From Nitrospirota bacterium (GTDB lineage: Bacteria; JACPQY01): DNA of 64,000 nt. The notes below the pieces were generated by a model. That model was not told the origin of the DNA. It did no database searches and saw only the letters and a program-made list of their open reading frames with translations. The stretch lies in NCBI GenBank assembly GCA_016180645.1, contig JACPAV010000012.1, positions 38,031-102,030 of the forward strand, read 5' to 3'. A program made the position numbers and the translations under genes. Shown here piece after piece: positions 1 through 8,626 of the stretch; position 1 is the first letter of the stretch, and every line of letters starts with the position of its first letter.

Positions 1-715
1 GACGGGCCGTAACATTCGAGTAGACCGGGATCGCAGGTTTCCGGAAGGTGAACCGCGCAAGCAGCTCCTGCATGCGGTCCGCGGCGGGCTGCATCAGGGA
101 GCAGTGGAAGGGGGCGCTCACGGAGAGGGGAATCACCCTCTTGGCGCCCCGCCCGCGGGCTTCTTCACCCGCCTTCTTGACCGCCGCCGCCTCTCCGGCA
201 ATGACAATCTGTCCGCTCCCGTTATAGTTGGCGGGGGAGACGACGCCGTTTCCGGAGGACACACTGCGGCAAACCTCGTCCAGCGCCGCACGATCGAGTC
301 CCAGCACGGCCGCCATGGCGCCCCGACCGGGCGGAACCGCATCCTGCATATACCGGCCACGCTCCCTCACGCATTGGAGGGCATCGGCGAATTCCATCGC
401 TCCGGCGGCCACGAGGGCCGAAAACTCTCCGAGACTGTGCCCTGCGCATGCGGTGGGCGTGAGGTCGAAACTCTTTCTGAGATGCTGGAGCGCGGCCACG
501 CTTGCCGCGAGGATGGCCGGCTGGGTATTCGCGGTGAGGGTGAGTTCCGATTCCGGCCCCTCAAACATGAGTTTAAGGAGGGCGGTGCCGAGGGCCGGAT
601 CGACCCGCTCCAGGAGGGCACGGCAGTCGGCGTCCGTGTCGTACAGCGATTTCGCCATGCCGACGTACTGGCTCCCCTGGCCGGGGAAGATGAGCGCAAT
701 TTTTCTACTTACCAT
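1..715 (-). CDS. fabD: Malonyl-CoA:ACP transacylase, C-terminus beyond window
   Basis: Transfers the malonyl group from CoA to acyl carrier protein in the cytoplasm, supplying extender units for fatty acid synthesis. The frame opens with MVSRKIALIFPGQGSQYVGM, carrying the GQGSQ motif at residues 12-16. The nucleophile motif GHSLGE has its Ser near residue 94, and the catalytic His is near residue 204 in APFHCSLM, matching the family spacing. The ATG (713-715) overlaps the fabH stop by 7 bases, so the two are translationally coupled. 238 codons are visible; the family is about 310 residues, so roughly 70 residues lie beyond base 1. It is the last visible gene of a DUF177-rpmF-plsX-fabH-fabD cluster; fabG and acpP would be expected next. 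Confidence 0.95.
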   Translation of the reverse strand, partial: MVSRKIALIFPGQGSQYVGMAKSLYDTDADCRALLERVDPALGTALLKLMFEGPESELTLTANTQPAILAASVAALQHLRKSFDLTPTACAGHSLGEFSALVAAGAMEFADALQCVRERGRYMQDAVPPGRGAMAAVLGLDRAALDEVCRSVSSGNGVVSPANYNGSGQIVIAGEAAAVKKAGEEARGRGAKRVIPLSVSAPFHCSLMQPAADRMQELLARFTFRKPAIPVYSNVTAR

Positions 716-1689
716 CGGAGGGTCATCGCGCCCCACGTCAGCCCTCCGCCCATGGCCGCCAGGATCACGACATCTCCTTCGCGCAGGCGGCCTTCTCGTG
801 AGGCTTCATCCAAGGCGATCGGCAGGGAAGCGGCCGACGTGTTGCCGTACTTGTCGATATTCACGAACACCTGGTCGTCCTTGAATCCGAGTCTTTCCTG
901 AATGGATCGGATGATCCGGAGATTGGCCTGGTGAATCATCAGGAGGCGCACGGTGTCGGGCTTGAGGCCGTTGCGTTCGATCTCTTTTCGGATCGCGGCC
1001 TCGGTGGCGCGCACGGCCCACTTGAAGACCTCGGGTCCGTTCATATGGATGAACTGCTCGCGCGCTTCCAGCATTTTCAAGCTCGGCGGCCGGGCCGATC
1101 CGCCGCCGGGGATGCACAGGAAATTCCCGCCCTTGCCATCGGCGGCCAGATGGAACGACACGATTCCGCGCGACGAGCGTCCGTTCTTCGAGAGGACCGC
1201 CGCGCCCGCGCCGTCGCCGAACAGGATGCACGTTCCGCGGTCCTGCCAATCCGTCACTTTCGAGAGGAGATCGACGCCCACCACGAGTATTTTCCCCGCG
1301 TCGGTCGACTTGAGCATCGAATCGGCGACCGAGAGGGAGTGAACGAATCCGGAGCAGGCGGCGTAGAGGTCAAAGGCGAACGCGCGGGTCGCGCCGATTT
1401 CCTTCTGGATGAGGCATGCGGTGTTGGGCATGATGGAATCCGGGGTCGTCGTGGCGACGATGATGCCGTCCAGATCCTCCGGGCGCACTTTCGCCTGATG
1501 CAACGCCGCCGTCGCCGCGCGCGCGCCGAAAATCGAGCTGGATTCCCCTTCCGCGGCAATCCGGCGCTCCCGGATGCCGGTCCGTTCGACAATCCAGGCG
1601 TCCGAGGTCTTGACCATCTTCTCGAGGTCGGCATTCGTGAGGCGTCGCTCGGGCAGGGCGCTTCCGAGGCCGGCGATGATGTTGCCCAC
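709..1689 (-). CDS. fabH: Beta-ketoacyl-ACP synthase III
   Basis: Condenses acetyl-CoA with malonyl-ACP to start type II fatty acid synthesis. The 326-residue protein has the complete Cys-His-Asn triad: Cys112 in AACSGF, His253 in MIHQAN and Asn283 in KYGNTSAAS, the same numbering range as E. coli FabH. Length is normal and the protein is intact from MGNIIAGLGSALPERRLTN to ALTLRW-type ending (AMTLRW). It starts one base after the plsX stop and overlaps fabD, the classical plsX-fabH-fabD order. Nothing unusual is seen. Confidence 0.97.
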   Translation of the reverse strand: MGNIIAGLGSALPERRLTNADLEKMVKTSDAWIVERTGIRERRIAAEGESSSIFGARAATAALHQAKVRPEDLDGIIVATTTPDSIMPNTACLIQKEIGATRAFAFDLYAACSGFVHSLSVADSMLKSTDAGKILVVGVDLLSKVTDWQDRGTCILFGDGAGAAVLSKNGRSSRGIVSFHLAADGKGGNFLCIPGGGSARPPSLKMLEAREQFIHMNGPEVFKWAVRATEAAIRKEIERNGLKPDTVRLLMIHQANLRIIRSIQERLGFKDDQVFVNIDKYGNTSAASLPIALDEASREGRLREGDVVILAAMGGGLTWGAMTLRW

Positions 1690-1690
1690 G

Positions 1691-2701
1691 TCAGTTCTTG
1701 ACCATGTGGTGAAACACCCGTTCCATCTGGCCGATCAAGTCCTTGTGCGCCAGCTCGGAAGCGGATCGGACGGCGTTGCGGATGGCCTTGGGCGATGAAG
1801 CGCCGTGCGAAATGATGGTGATGCCGCGCACGCCCAGAAGAGGCGCCCCGCCGTATTCGGCATAGTCGAGTCGCTTCGCAAGTTCCTTGAGATAGAGCGC
1901 TGGGACGGCCGACACCACCTTGCGGAAGGTTGATTTGGTGAGCTCCGTCTTGATGAGCGAGAGGATCATTTCCGCGAGACCTTCGCTGGCCTTTAGGATC
2001 GCATTGCCGACGAAACCGTCGCAGACGACCACGTCGACCTTACCCTTGAAAATGTCCCGCCCTTCCACGTAGCCGGTGTACCGGACGGGCGCCGCCTTCA
2101 GCGCCTCCGCCGTTTTTTGGGTTAAGTCGTTTCCCTTGGATTCCTCTTCGCCGTTCGCGAGGAGCCCCACCGTGGGGGCCGATTTACCCAGGAGCGCCTT
2201 CATGTACGTGGCGCCCATCACGGCGAAATCCCGGAGGTGTTGCGGTTTGCAATCGACATTCGCGCCCGCGTCGATGAGGAGACAGGTGGAGTTGTTGGTC
2301 GGAACGGGGGTGGCGATGGCGGGCCGTTCGATGTCCGCGAGCCGTTTCAGGGTGAAGAGCGCACACGCCATCACCGCGCCGGAGTTGCCCGCGCTGACGA
2401 AGGCAGAGGCTTTTCCATTCCTTACCGCTTCAAGTCCCACCACGATGGACGAACCTTTCCGACGGATGGCCTTGGCGGGGCTCTCGTCCATGGCCACCAC
2501 ATCGGGGGCGTCCAGAACCTCGATGGGGAGGTCGTAATAGGAGAAGCGCTTCAGCTCATGATCCACGGTGTTCTTGCGGCCTACGAGGAGCACCGGAATC
2601 TTGAGGTCGCGGGCGGCCTGAATGGCGCCGTCCACCGCGGCCATCGGCGCGTGATCGCCGCCCATCGCGTCCACCGCGACGGGAAGAATTTTCGGGGTCA
2701 A
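1691..2701 (-). CDS. plsX: Phosphate acyltransferase PlsX
   Basis: Makes acyl-phosphate from acyl-ACP, the donor for PlsY in phosphatidic acid synthesis; a peripheral membrane enzyme. The 336-residue protein begins with the characteristic VAVDAMGGDHAP segment (residues 8-19) and continues with family features such as the AGNSGA loop, DAGANVDCKP and VCDGFVGNA. Length is typical. The start lies 4 bases from the rpmF stop and the end 1 base from fabH, so it is clearly part of the same transcript. No defects are visible. Confidence 0.97.
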   Translation of the reverse strand: MTPKILPVAVDAMGGDHAPMAAVDGAIQAARDLKIPVLLVGRKNTVDHELKRFSYYDLPIEVLDAPDVVAMDESPAKAIRRKGSSIVVGLEAVRNGKASAFVSAGNSGAVMACALFTLKRLADIERPAIATPVPTNNSTCLLIDAGANVDCKPQHLRDFAVMGATYMKALLGKSAPTVGLLANGEEESKGNDLTQKTAEALKAAPVRYTGYVEGRDIFKGKVDVVVCDGFVGNAILKASEGLAEMILSLIKTELTKSTFRKVVSAVPALYLKELAKRLDYAEYGGAPLLGVRGITIISHGASSPKAIRNAVRSASELAHKDLIGQMERVFHHMVKN

Positions 2702-2705
2702 GGGC

Positions 2706-2885
2706 CTACTTTTCCGCCGGGAAGATTTCGCGTTCCTTGTACGTTCCGCACTGGGGGCAGACCGTGTGCGGGCGCTTCACGTTTCCACACTTCGGGCATT
2801 TGGAGGAGGCCGGCACGGCCAGGCCCGTATGGGTCCGCTTCGAGAGCGTTCGGGACCGTGAATGTTTGCGCTTGGGATTTGGCAT
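2706..2885 (-). CDS. rpmF: 50S ribosomal protein L32
   Basis: A 59-residue zinc-ribbon ribosomal protein beginning MPNPKRKHSRSRTLSKRTH. Two cysteine pairs, CPKC and CPQC, form the zinc-binding knuckle, so this is the C+ (zinc) form. A longer in-frame opening exists to 2996, but family alignment places the start at the ATG at 2883-2885. It sits between DUF177 and plsX, an arrangement conserved in many bacteria that couples lipid and ribosome synthesis. Confidence 0.96.
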   Translation of the reverse strand: MPNPKRKHSRSRTLSKRTHTGLAVPASSKCPKCGNVKRPHTVCPQCGTYKEREIFPAEK

Positions 2886-2922
2886 GTGAACTCCTGACAG
2901 TCGTGCGGAGCCTCGGACGCCC

Positions 2923-3483
2923 CTAGCGGGGGCAGCCGCAGGCTCCCGGGTTGAGGTTTGCGCCGCACCGGGGGCACAGGCCTTTGCATTCCTCACGGCA
3001 GAGGAATCGCATCGGCACGGCGAGGTTCATGTGTTCCTCGATCATCGGATCGAGGTCGATCATACCAGAAAAGTAGGCTTCCGTCCCCATCTCCTCCGCC
3101 GAGAGTTCCACGTCGGCGCGACCGGCGCCACGGCCGTGTGGAGCATTTCGATGGCCGCCCCGCCGGTGGGAGGCTCGATCGGGTTCGTCCTCCATTTCGA
3201 CCACCTCCTTGCGGGGGACGCACAGAAGGTCGAACTTGTATCGGAGCGGGCAGGGGAACTCCGCCAGACAGCGCACGCAAACGGCTTGAACCGTGACAGC
3301 AAGTGATCCCCTTACGAGCACGTCTCGATGGCTTCGCTGGAGGTGGATCTCGGCTTCGAGCGGCCGGGTAAACGTGAGATCATCCACCATGCTCCGCTTC
3401 TGATGATGCTTGAGCCAGTCGACATCCATCTCGACGCGAAGTGACATGCCTTCCTGCGGTATCTGATCCACCCTGATTTTCAT
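2923..3483 (-). CDS. DUF177/YceD family protein, upstream of rpmF
   Basis: YceD/DUF177 proteins are encoded next to rpmF in many bacteria and are implicated in 23S rRNA maturation or accumulation; the biochemical role is unsettled. This 186-residue protein shows the expected central CVRCLAEF motif and the C-terminal Cys cluster CREECKGLCPRCGANLN ending in CGCPR, probably metal-binding. Residues about 92-125 (RKEVVEMEDEPDRASHRRGG onward) form a charged, low-complexity insertion before the acidic segment. It is the first gene of the minus-strand cluster; a TTGACA/GATAAT promoter lies about 65-95 bases upstream. Confidence 0.85.
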   Translation of the reverse strand: MKIRVDQIPQEGMSLRVEMDVDWLKHHQKRSMVDDLTFTRPLEAEIHLQRSHRDVLVRGSLAVTVQAVCVRCLAEFPCPLRYKFDLLCVPRKEVVEMEDEPDRASHRRGGHRNAPHGRGAGRADVELSAEEMGTEAYFSGMIDLDPMIEEHMNLAVPMRFLCREECKGLCPRCGANLNPGACGCPR

Positions 3484-3550
3484 GGGATGTCGTTTGTGAT
3501 TGTGCTTTGCCCGGTCTCAATATCTCGATCGGGTCCGATCGAGCGGGCGG

Positions 3551-3578
3551 ATTATCCCAATTTTCGTCCGCGTGTCAA
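3551..3578 (-). promoter_or_regulatory. Sigma70-type promoter for the DUF177-rpmF-plsX-fabHD cluster
   Basis: On the minus strand TTGACA (3573-3578) is followed by a 16-base spacer and GATAAT (3551-3556). Predicted transcription start is near 3544, about 60 bases before the DUF177 ATG. It is divergent from the mraZ promoter in the 310-base intergenic region 3484-3793. Confidence 0.6.
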
Positions 3579-3718
3579 ACGCCCCCATGTTGCGCGGTCC
3601 CGTGCCAAGACTTCGGGCGACTCAACGGCTCCCGCGTCAGTCCCGGTCGAACCTCACATTCCACTTTAAGTTTCCCAACGCCGCAAAAGCCTCTTTATAG
3701 GCAATCGTGGGATATTAC

Positions 3719-3747
3719 TTGACAAGAAAACCACAGAATTGTATATT
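3719..3747 (+). promoter_or_regulatory. Sigma70-type promoter of the mra operon
   Basis: TTGACA (3719-3724), a spacer of exactly 17 bases, and TATATT (3742-3747). Predicted start is near 3754, giving a short leader of about 40 bases to the mraZ ATG at 3794, which is preceded by GGAGG at 3784-3788. No other equally good promoter is visible before ftsZ, so this one may drive the whole 18-kb cluster. Confidence 0.7.
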
Positions 3748-3752
3748 GTCCC

Positions 3753-3772
3753 ATGAAATGGTATGAAATACC
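3753..3772 (+). promoter_or_regulatory. Possible MraZ autoregulatory repeats
   Basis: Directly after the -10 box the heptamer ATGAAAT occurs twice with a 10-base period (3753-3759 and 3763-3769), overlapped by the inverted repeat GGTAT-GAA-ATACC (3760-3772). MraZ is known to bind short direct repeats with about one-helical-turn spacing just upstream of mraZ. The sequence here differs from the E. coli TGGGN boxes, so the assignment is inferred from position and spacing. Confidence 0.45.
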
Positions 3773-3793
3773 GTACGGATCTGACGGAGGCAC

Positions 3794-4234
3794 ATGGACA
3801 GTTTCAGAGGCAGTTTCGTCCACACAATTGACTCCAAGGGACGTCTCAGTATCCCCTCAAGATTTCGGCAACTTCTCAAGGAAGCTTATGCCGCGGACAG
3901 CCTTGTTTTGAGCCACTACGATGGGTGCCTCAGGGCCTTTCCGCTCGCCGTGTGGGAGAAGATGGAAGACCGAAACCGCGAGAAGTTGGATCTCCTTCCG
4001 TTTGCCGATCCCGCGGCGATTCGGACGATCCGCTCCATCAATGCCAATGCGCAAGAATGCGAGGTGGACCGATTGGGCCGGATTCTCGTTTCGAGGAATC
4101 TGCGCGAAGCGGGGGACCTCAGGCAGGACGTGGTGATCGTGGGGATGACGACCTATTTCGAAATTTGGGCACGCGAGCGCTGGTTGGCCCAGCTCGAGAA
4201 GGACCGCGAAGCGGCTGTTTCGGGTGGGGCATGA
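3794..4234 (+). CDS. mraZ: Transcriptional regulator MraZ
   Basis: DNA-binding regulator that heads dcw clusters and usually represses its own operon. The 146-residue protein starts MDSFRGSFVHTIDSKGRLSI and contains two tandem SpoVT-AbrB-like swapped-hairpin domains; the second has the DRLGRILVSRNLREAG segment. The ATG has a GGAGG ribosome site 5 bases upstream. Its stop overlaps the rsmH start (ATGA). Length is usual for the family (about 140-150). Confidence 0.95.
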   Translation: MDSFRGSFVHTIDSKGRLSIPSRFRQLLKEAYAADSLVLSHYDGCLRAFPLAVWEKMEDRNREKLDLLPFADPAAIRTIRSINANAQECEVDRLGRILVSRNLREAGDLRQDVVIVGMTTYFEIWARERWLAQLEKDREAAVSGGA

Positions 4235-5157
4235 GTCCAGCGGGCCAGGCGTGGGAACACCAACCGGTGATGGTGAACGAAGTGGTTCAGTGGATGAACC
4301 CGTCGGCGAACAAAGTGTACGTTGACGGCACGCTGGGCGACGGCGGTCACTCGGAGGCGATCCTGGAGGCCTCGTCGCCGGACGGCATTGTCGTCGGCGT
4401 GGACGTCGATGACGATGCGATCCGTTCGGCGCGGGATCGTCTCCGCCGGTTCGGTGATCGTTTTCAGACCGTGCGTGGAAACTTCCGCCGTCTGCAATCT
4501 CTCTTGCGAGAGGCGCCGGCCTTTTCGCGCGAGGAGGCGAAAGCGGATGGCATCCTCTTCGATCTGGGCGGGAGCACGCGGCAGTTCCTCTCGCCCGAAC
4601 GGGGATTCAGCCTCAGCGCGGACGGGCCGCTCGACATGCGGATGGACCGCACGCTCCCGACGACGGCGGCCGATGTGGTGGCGGAGGAGCGTGAGGACCG
4701 GCTGGCCGAAATTTTCAAGGACCTGGGTGAAGAGCGGTTCGCGCGCCGGGTGGCCCGAGACCTGGTTCGTCGGCGAAGGCGAAACCCCATCAGGACTACG
4801 CGCGATCTCGCCGACTGCGTGGCGGGCGCGGTGGGGCCGCGACGCGGCCGTCTTCATCCGGCCACGAAGGTGTTCATGGCCCTCCGGATTTTCGTAAACG
4901 AGGAAATGGAAGCCCTGGAGGAGGGCCTGCGGGAGGCGATTCAAGCCCTGAAGCCGGGTGGACGATTCCTCGTGCTCACCTATCACTCGCTGGAGGACCG
5001 TCGAACGAAGCATGCTTTTCGCGATGCGAGCCGGGGAGATTCCCCGAAGTTTGTACTCTTATCCCGGAAACCTCTCACGCCCTCCGTTCGTGAACGGCGG
5101 GAGAATCCCCGTTCGCGCAGCGCGAAGCTCCGCGGTGTGGAGGCGCTGCCGGGGTGA
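4231..5157 (+). CDS. rsmH: 16S rRNA (cytosine1402-N4)-methyltransferase
   Basis: SAM-dependent N4 methylation of C1402 in the ribosomal P site. The 308-residue protein begins MSPAGQAWEHQPVMVNEVV; YVDGTLGDGGHSEAIL is the SAM-binding region, and FDLGGSTRQF, GPLDMRMD and LTYHSLEDRR are conserved RsmH motifs. The frame is open upstream into mraZ, but the ATG at 4231, overlapping the mraZ stop, matches the family N-terminus. FDLGGST replaces the commoner DLGVSS. It is followed immediately by ftsL with stop/start overlap. Confidence 0.95.
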   Translation: MSPAGQAWEHQPVMVNEVVQWMNPSANKVYVDGTLGDGGHSEAILEASSPDGIVVGVDVDDDAIRSARDRLRRFGDRFQTVRGNFRRLQSLLREAPAFSREEAKADGILFDLGGSTRQFLSPERGFSLSADGPLDMRMDRTLPTTAADVVAEEREDRLAEIFKDLGEERFARRVARDLVRRRRRNPIRTTRDLADCVAGAVGPRRGRLHPATKVFMALRIFVNEEMEALEEGLREAIQALKPGGRFLVLTYHSLEDRRTKHAFRDASRGDSPKFVLLSRKPLTPSVRERRENPRSRSAKLRGVEALPG

Positions 5158-5426
5158 AGTTGAAACTGGCCGTCCTCGGCCTTCTCAACGCCTTTCTCCT
5201 CCTGGGCTACGTCTGGTGCCGGCTCCAGACGTATGACATCGGCTACGAGATCAGCCGGAATCTCGAAGAGCTACAGACCGCTCGCGATTCGAATTCGAGG
5301 CTGAGGCTGGAGTACTCGCGGCTGTCTTCGCCGTCGCGAATTCGCGACGAGGCTGAAAACCGATTGGGCCTGAAGCCGCTCCGGCCGGCGCAGCGTGTGG
5401 TCTTGGAGGTTCCAGTCGGTGGATGA
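5154..5426 (+). CDS. ftsL: Cell division protein FtsL-like
   Basis: A 90-residue bitopic protein starting at a GTG that overlaps the rsmH stop. Residues about 4-21 (LAVLGLLNAFLLLGYVW) form one membrane segment. The periplasmic part is a predicted coiled coil (LEELQTARDSNSRLRLEY) followed by a segment with ENRLGL typical of FtsL/DivIC proteins. It should form the FtsL-FtsB-FtsQ complex that activates FtsWI. Identification rests on position, size and topology, since FtsL sequences are poorly conserved. Confidence 0.82.
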   Translation: MKLKLAVLGLLNAFLLLGYVWCRLQTYDIGYEISRNLEELQTARDSNSRLRLEYSRLSSPSRIRDEAENRLGLKPLRPAQRVVLEVPVGG

Positions 5427-7140
5427 GCCGGTGAGATCCTGGCGCGAACGATCGTCCAGGCGATTCGCGGTCCTGACCGGAATACTGTCTCTGGCGCTCG
5501 CGGTCATCGGCGGGCGGGTATTCATGCTCGCCTATCTCACCGATCCGGAGATCGCGAACCGGGCGCGCCGGCAGCAGGGGGATGTCATTGAGCTGGCGCC
5601 GCGTCGAGGGAAGATCCTCGATCGCAACGGGACCCTCCTTGCCATCAGTCGCCAGATGGCCTCCGTGTACGCCCATCCGAGGAAAGTTCAGAACAAAGTC
5701 GCCGCGGCGCGCCGGCTGTCGCCGTTCGTCGGCCGATCGCCGGAAGCGGTTCTTCGCGATCTGCGTCAAAACAAGAACTTTGTCTGGATCGCCCGACAGG
5801 TGTCCCCTGCGGTCCGCGATGATCTTGAACGACGACCGATTGAGGGCGTGGGGTCATTTCCGGAGTACAAGCGGTTCTACCCCTCGGGCCCGATGGCCGC
5901 GCATGCGCTCGGCTTCGTCGGTCTCGACGGAAAGGGCCTGGAAGGGATCGAGCTCGCGTATGACACCCTCCTGAAAGGAAAATCCTCCACGCTGGTCATC
6001 ACCCGCGACGGGCTGGGCAACATGATTTTCGACGGCGTGTCGGATGAGTACGAGAGCGAGGGGCAGGGCCTCGTGCTGACGATGGATCTGAACGTCCAGT
6101 CGCTCGTCGATGCCCGCCTTCAGGAGGCCGTGGATTCCTCGGGAGCCAAGCGCGGCTGGGCCGTGGCGATGGACCCGCAGAGGGGCGAGATTCTGGCCTG
6201 GTCCACCGTTCCAAGCTTTGATCCGAACGCCTTCCGAACCCTCTCGCCTCATCAGTGGAAGAATCACCTGGTGGCCGACGCCATCGATCCCGGCTCCACC
6301 CTGAAGGCCATCGTGATGACCGCCGCGCTGGAGACCGACGCCTTCAACGAGAAGGACACCCTGTACTGTGAGAACGGCGAGTACAAGTTCTACGACCGTG
6401 TGATCCACGATTTCCACAAATATGAGAGGCTCAATTTCCTCGAGGTGTTCCAGCTTTCGAGCAACATCTGCGCCGCGAAAATCGGGGTCGATCTCGGGCG
6501 AAAGACGGTCTATGAATTTGTGAAAAAATTCGGTCTCGGCGACCGGACGGGGATCGACCTTCCCGGCGAAATCCGGGGGTTGATCTCGCACTATTCGTCG
6601 TGGACGCCGGTGGACGTGGCGAACATTTCCTTTGGGCAGGGCCTGGCCGTGACTCCCATCCAGATCGCGGGCGTATTTTCCGCTTTTGCCAACGGTGGGC
6701 AGCTCGTTACGCCTCACCTTGCGAAGAAAGTGACCGACGCGCATGATCGATTGGTGAGGGAGATCGACTTTCCACCCGGCCGCCGGGTGGCCTCCGCTCG
6801 CACCATCGAGCGCGCCGTGCGGATTCTGGAAAGCGTGGTGACCGACAAGGGCACGGGCCGTCTCGGGATGGTCGAAGGATACCGCGCGGCCGGCAAGACG
6901 GGAACGGCGCAGAAATTGGATCCCGTGACCAAGACGTATTCGAAGGACGCCTACGTGGCCTCTTTCGTCGGATTCGCGCCGGCGGATTCGCCGCGGGTGG
7001 TTCTGCTGGTCATGCTGGACGAACCGCGAAAGATCATCTACGGCGGGGTTGTGGCGGCGCCGGTCTTCCGGGCCATCATGACGGAACTGCTCCCCTATCT
7101 GGGTGTCTACCCGAACTCGGCTGACGTCCGCACATCCTGA
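5419..7140 (+). CDS. ftsI: Division-specific peptidoglycan transpeptidase (PBP3-like)
   Basis: Class B penicillin-binding protein that cross-links septal peptidoglycan in the periplasm. From the GTG at 5419 it is 573 residues: a short cytoplasmic tail, a membrane segment (about residues 16-34), the pedestal domain (RRGKILDRNG, GLEGIE) and the transpeptidase domain. Active-site motifs are complete: Ser293-Thr-Leu-Lys296, Ser347-Ser-Asn349 and Lys493-Thr-Gly. The start was chosen for the GGAGG at 5405-5409, 9 bases upstream; an upstream GTG at 5395 is also in frame. It overlaps ftsL by 8 bases. No PASTA domain is present. Confidence 0.95.
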   Translation: MDEPVRSWRERSSRRFAVLTGILSLALAVIGGRVFMLAYLTDPEIANRARRQQGDVIELAPRRGKILDRNGTLLAISRQMASVYAHPRKVQNKVAAARRLSPFVGRSPEAVLRDLRQNKNFVWIARQVSPAVRDDLERRPIEGVGSFPEYKRFYPSGPMAAHALGFVGLDGKGLEGIELAYDTLLKGKSSTLVITRDGLGNMIFDGVSDEYESEGQGLVLTMDLNVQSLVDARLQEAVDSSGAKRGWAVAMDPQRGEILAWSTVPSFDPNAFRTLSPHQWKNHLVADAIDPGSTLKAIVMTAALETDAFNEKDTLYCENGEYKFYDRVIHDFHKYERLNFLEVFQLSSNICAAKIGVDLGRKTVYEFVKKFGLGDRTGIDLPGEIRGLISHYSSWTPVDVANISFGQGLAVTPIQIAGVFSAFANGGQLVTPHLAKKVTDAHDRLVREIDFPPGRRVASARTIERAVRILESVVTDKGTGRLGMVEGYRAAGKTGTAQKLDPVTKTYSKDAYVASFVGFAPADSPRVVLLVMLDEPRKIIYGGVVAAPVFRAIMTELLPYLGVYPNSADVRTS

Positions 7141-7147
7141 TCGACAC

Positions 7148-8626
7148 GTGAAACTCTCTGCCCTCCTCAAAGGAATCAAGCCGGTCCGGTGGAACGTGGC
7201 GCGGGACACGGAAATCCTTCACCTGACCGCGGATTCGCGGGACGTGAAGCGCGGCTCGGCCTTCATCGCCGTCCGGGGAACAAAGTCGGACGGCCATCAG
7301 TTCCTGGCTCAGGCGAGGGTGAACGGAGCGGCGGCGTGCATCGTCGAAACGGTGCCGGAAGGCGAGTTGGCCCGAAGCGTGCCTTGGGTCCTCGCTCCCA
7401 GCTCCCATGAGGCGATGATTCATGCGGCGAGAAATTTTTTCGGCGATCCGGCCTCCCAGATGACCGTGGTGGGGGTGACCGGCACGAATGGGAAAACGAC
7501 GTTCACCTACCTGATGGAAGGGGTGCTGGAAAGCGCGGGAATGCCCACCGGAGTCGTAGGGACCGTGAACTACCGGGCTCGTCGGAAGATCTGGCCCAGC
7601 AAGAACACCACACCGGGCGCGGTCGATCTCCAACGTATGCTCTCCGAAATTCTGAAAATTGGAGCCAAACACTGTGTCATGGAGGTCTCCTCCCACGCCC
7701 TCGACCAGAAGCGGGCGGACGGAATCGAATTCGACATCGTGGTCTTCACGAATCTGACCCAGGACCATTTGGACTATCATGCGGACATGGAAATGTATGG
7801 GAACGCGAAGCGCCGATTGTTCACCGAGCTCCTGGAATCCAGCCGGAAGAAGCGGAAGGCGGCCGTGGTGAATGTCGACAGCGCGTTCGGCGCGGCCCTC
7901 GCCCGCCAGCTCCATGGGCGGGTCGTCCGGTACGGATGGGAGACGGGTGACGTGCGGGTGTTGCAGTCGCGAGGCGATGAAAACGGAACCCAGGCCGTGG
8001 TGTCCACTCCCGAAGGCCCGGTGGAAGTTCACTCGGCGCTCGTCGGCCGTCACAATCTCTACAACATTCTTGCGGCCGTGGCCGCCGGTTGGGCGATGGG
8101 TCTGGGCCGGGAAGACATGAAGCGGGGCATTGCCCGCGTTCGCACGGTTCCGGGCCGGATGGAGAGGGTGGATCACGCCGGCCGATCCGTCTGGGTGGAC
8201 TACGCCCACACGCCCGATGCCTTGAAACACGTGCTTTTGGTGACGAAAAGCATCACGCCGGGCCACGTCACCTGCGTTTTCGGCTGCGGCGGCGACCGCG
8301 ATCGCGGGAAGCGTCCTCAGATGGGAAAGATTGCATCCACGCTCGCGGATCGCGTGATCATTACTTCAGACAATCCCCGCTCGGAGGACCCGCTCCGCAT
8401 CATTGAGGAGATCAAGCGAGGAATCGAGGCCCGGCCCGAGATCGAAATCCTTCCCCTTCCCGACCGCCGGCAGGCCATCGTCGAGGCGGTGCGAGGGTGC
8501 GGTCCCGGAGACGGCATTCTCCTCGCAGGGAAAGGGCATGAGGACTATCAGATCATCCGCGACAAGAAACTCCCCTTCAGCGATGTAGCGGTGGCGAGGG
8601 AAGCGTTGAAGGCCCATGCGTCCTGA
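7148..8626 (+). CDS. murE: UDP-MurNAc-tripeptide synthetase (meso-DAP adding)
   Basis: Adds the third stem-peptide residue in the cytoplasm. The GTG start at 7148 gives the family-like N-terminus VKLSALLKG; a frame extension to GTG 7103 inside ftsI is possible but adds unlike residues. GVTGTNGKTT is the ATP loop, STPGAV-type TTPGAVDLQRML binds substrate, and DNPRSEDPL carries the DNPR motif associated with meso-diaminopimelate specificity, implying Gram-negative-type peptidoglycan. 492 residues, normal length. It overlaps murF by 11 bases. Confidence 0.96.
   Translation: MKLSALLKGIKPVRWNVARDTEILHLTADSRDVKRGSAFIAVRGTKSDGHQFLAQARVNGAAACIVETVPEGELARSVPWVLAPSSHEAMIHAARNFFGDPASQMTVVGVTGTNGKTTFTYLMEGVLESAGMPTGVVGTVNYRARRKIWPSKNTTPGAVDLQRMLSEILKIGAKHCVMEVSSHALDQKRADGIEFDIVVFTNLTQDHLDYHADMEMYGNAKRRLFTELLESSRKKRKAAVVNVDSAFGAALARQLHGRVVRYGWETGDVRVLQSRGDENGTQAVVSTPEGPVEVHSALVGRHNLYNILAAVAAGWAMGLGREDMKRGIARVRTVPGRMERVDHAGRSVWVDYAHTPDALKHVLLVTKSITPGHVTCVFGCGGDRDRGKRPQMGKIASTLADRVIITSDNPRSEDPLRIIEEIKRGIEARPEIEILPLPDRRQAIVEAVRGCGPGDGILLAGKGHEDYQIIRDKKLPFSDVAVAREALKAHAS

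Noticed and set aside
5854-7209. 451-codon antisense open frame opposite ftsI
   Set aside because: No recognisable domains and composition typical of the reverse strand of a GC-rich gene.
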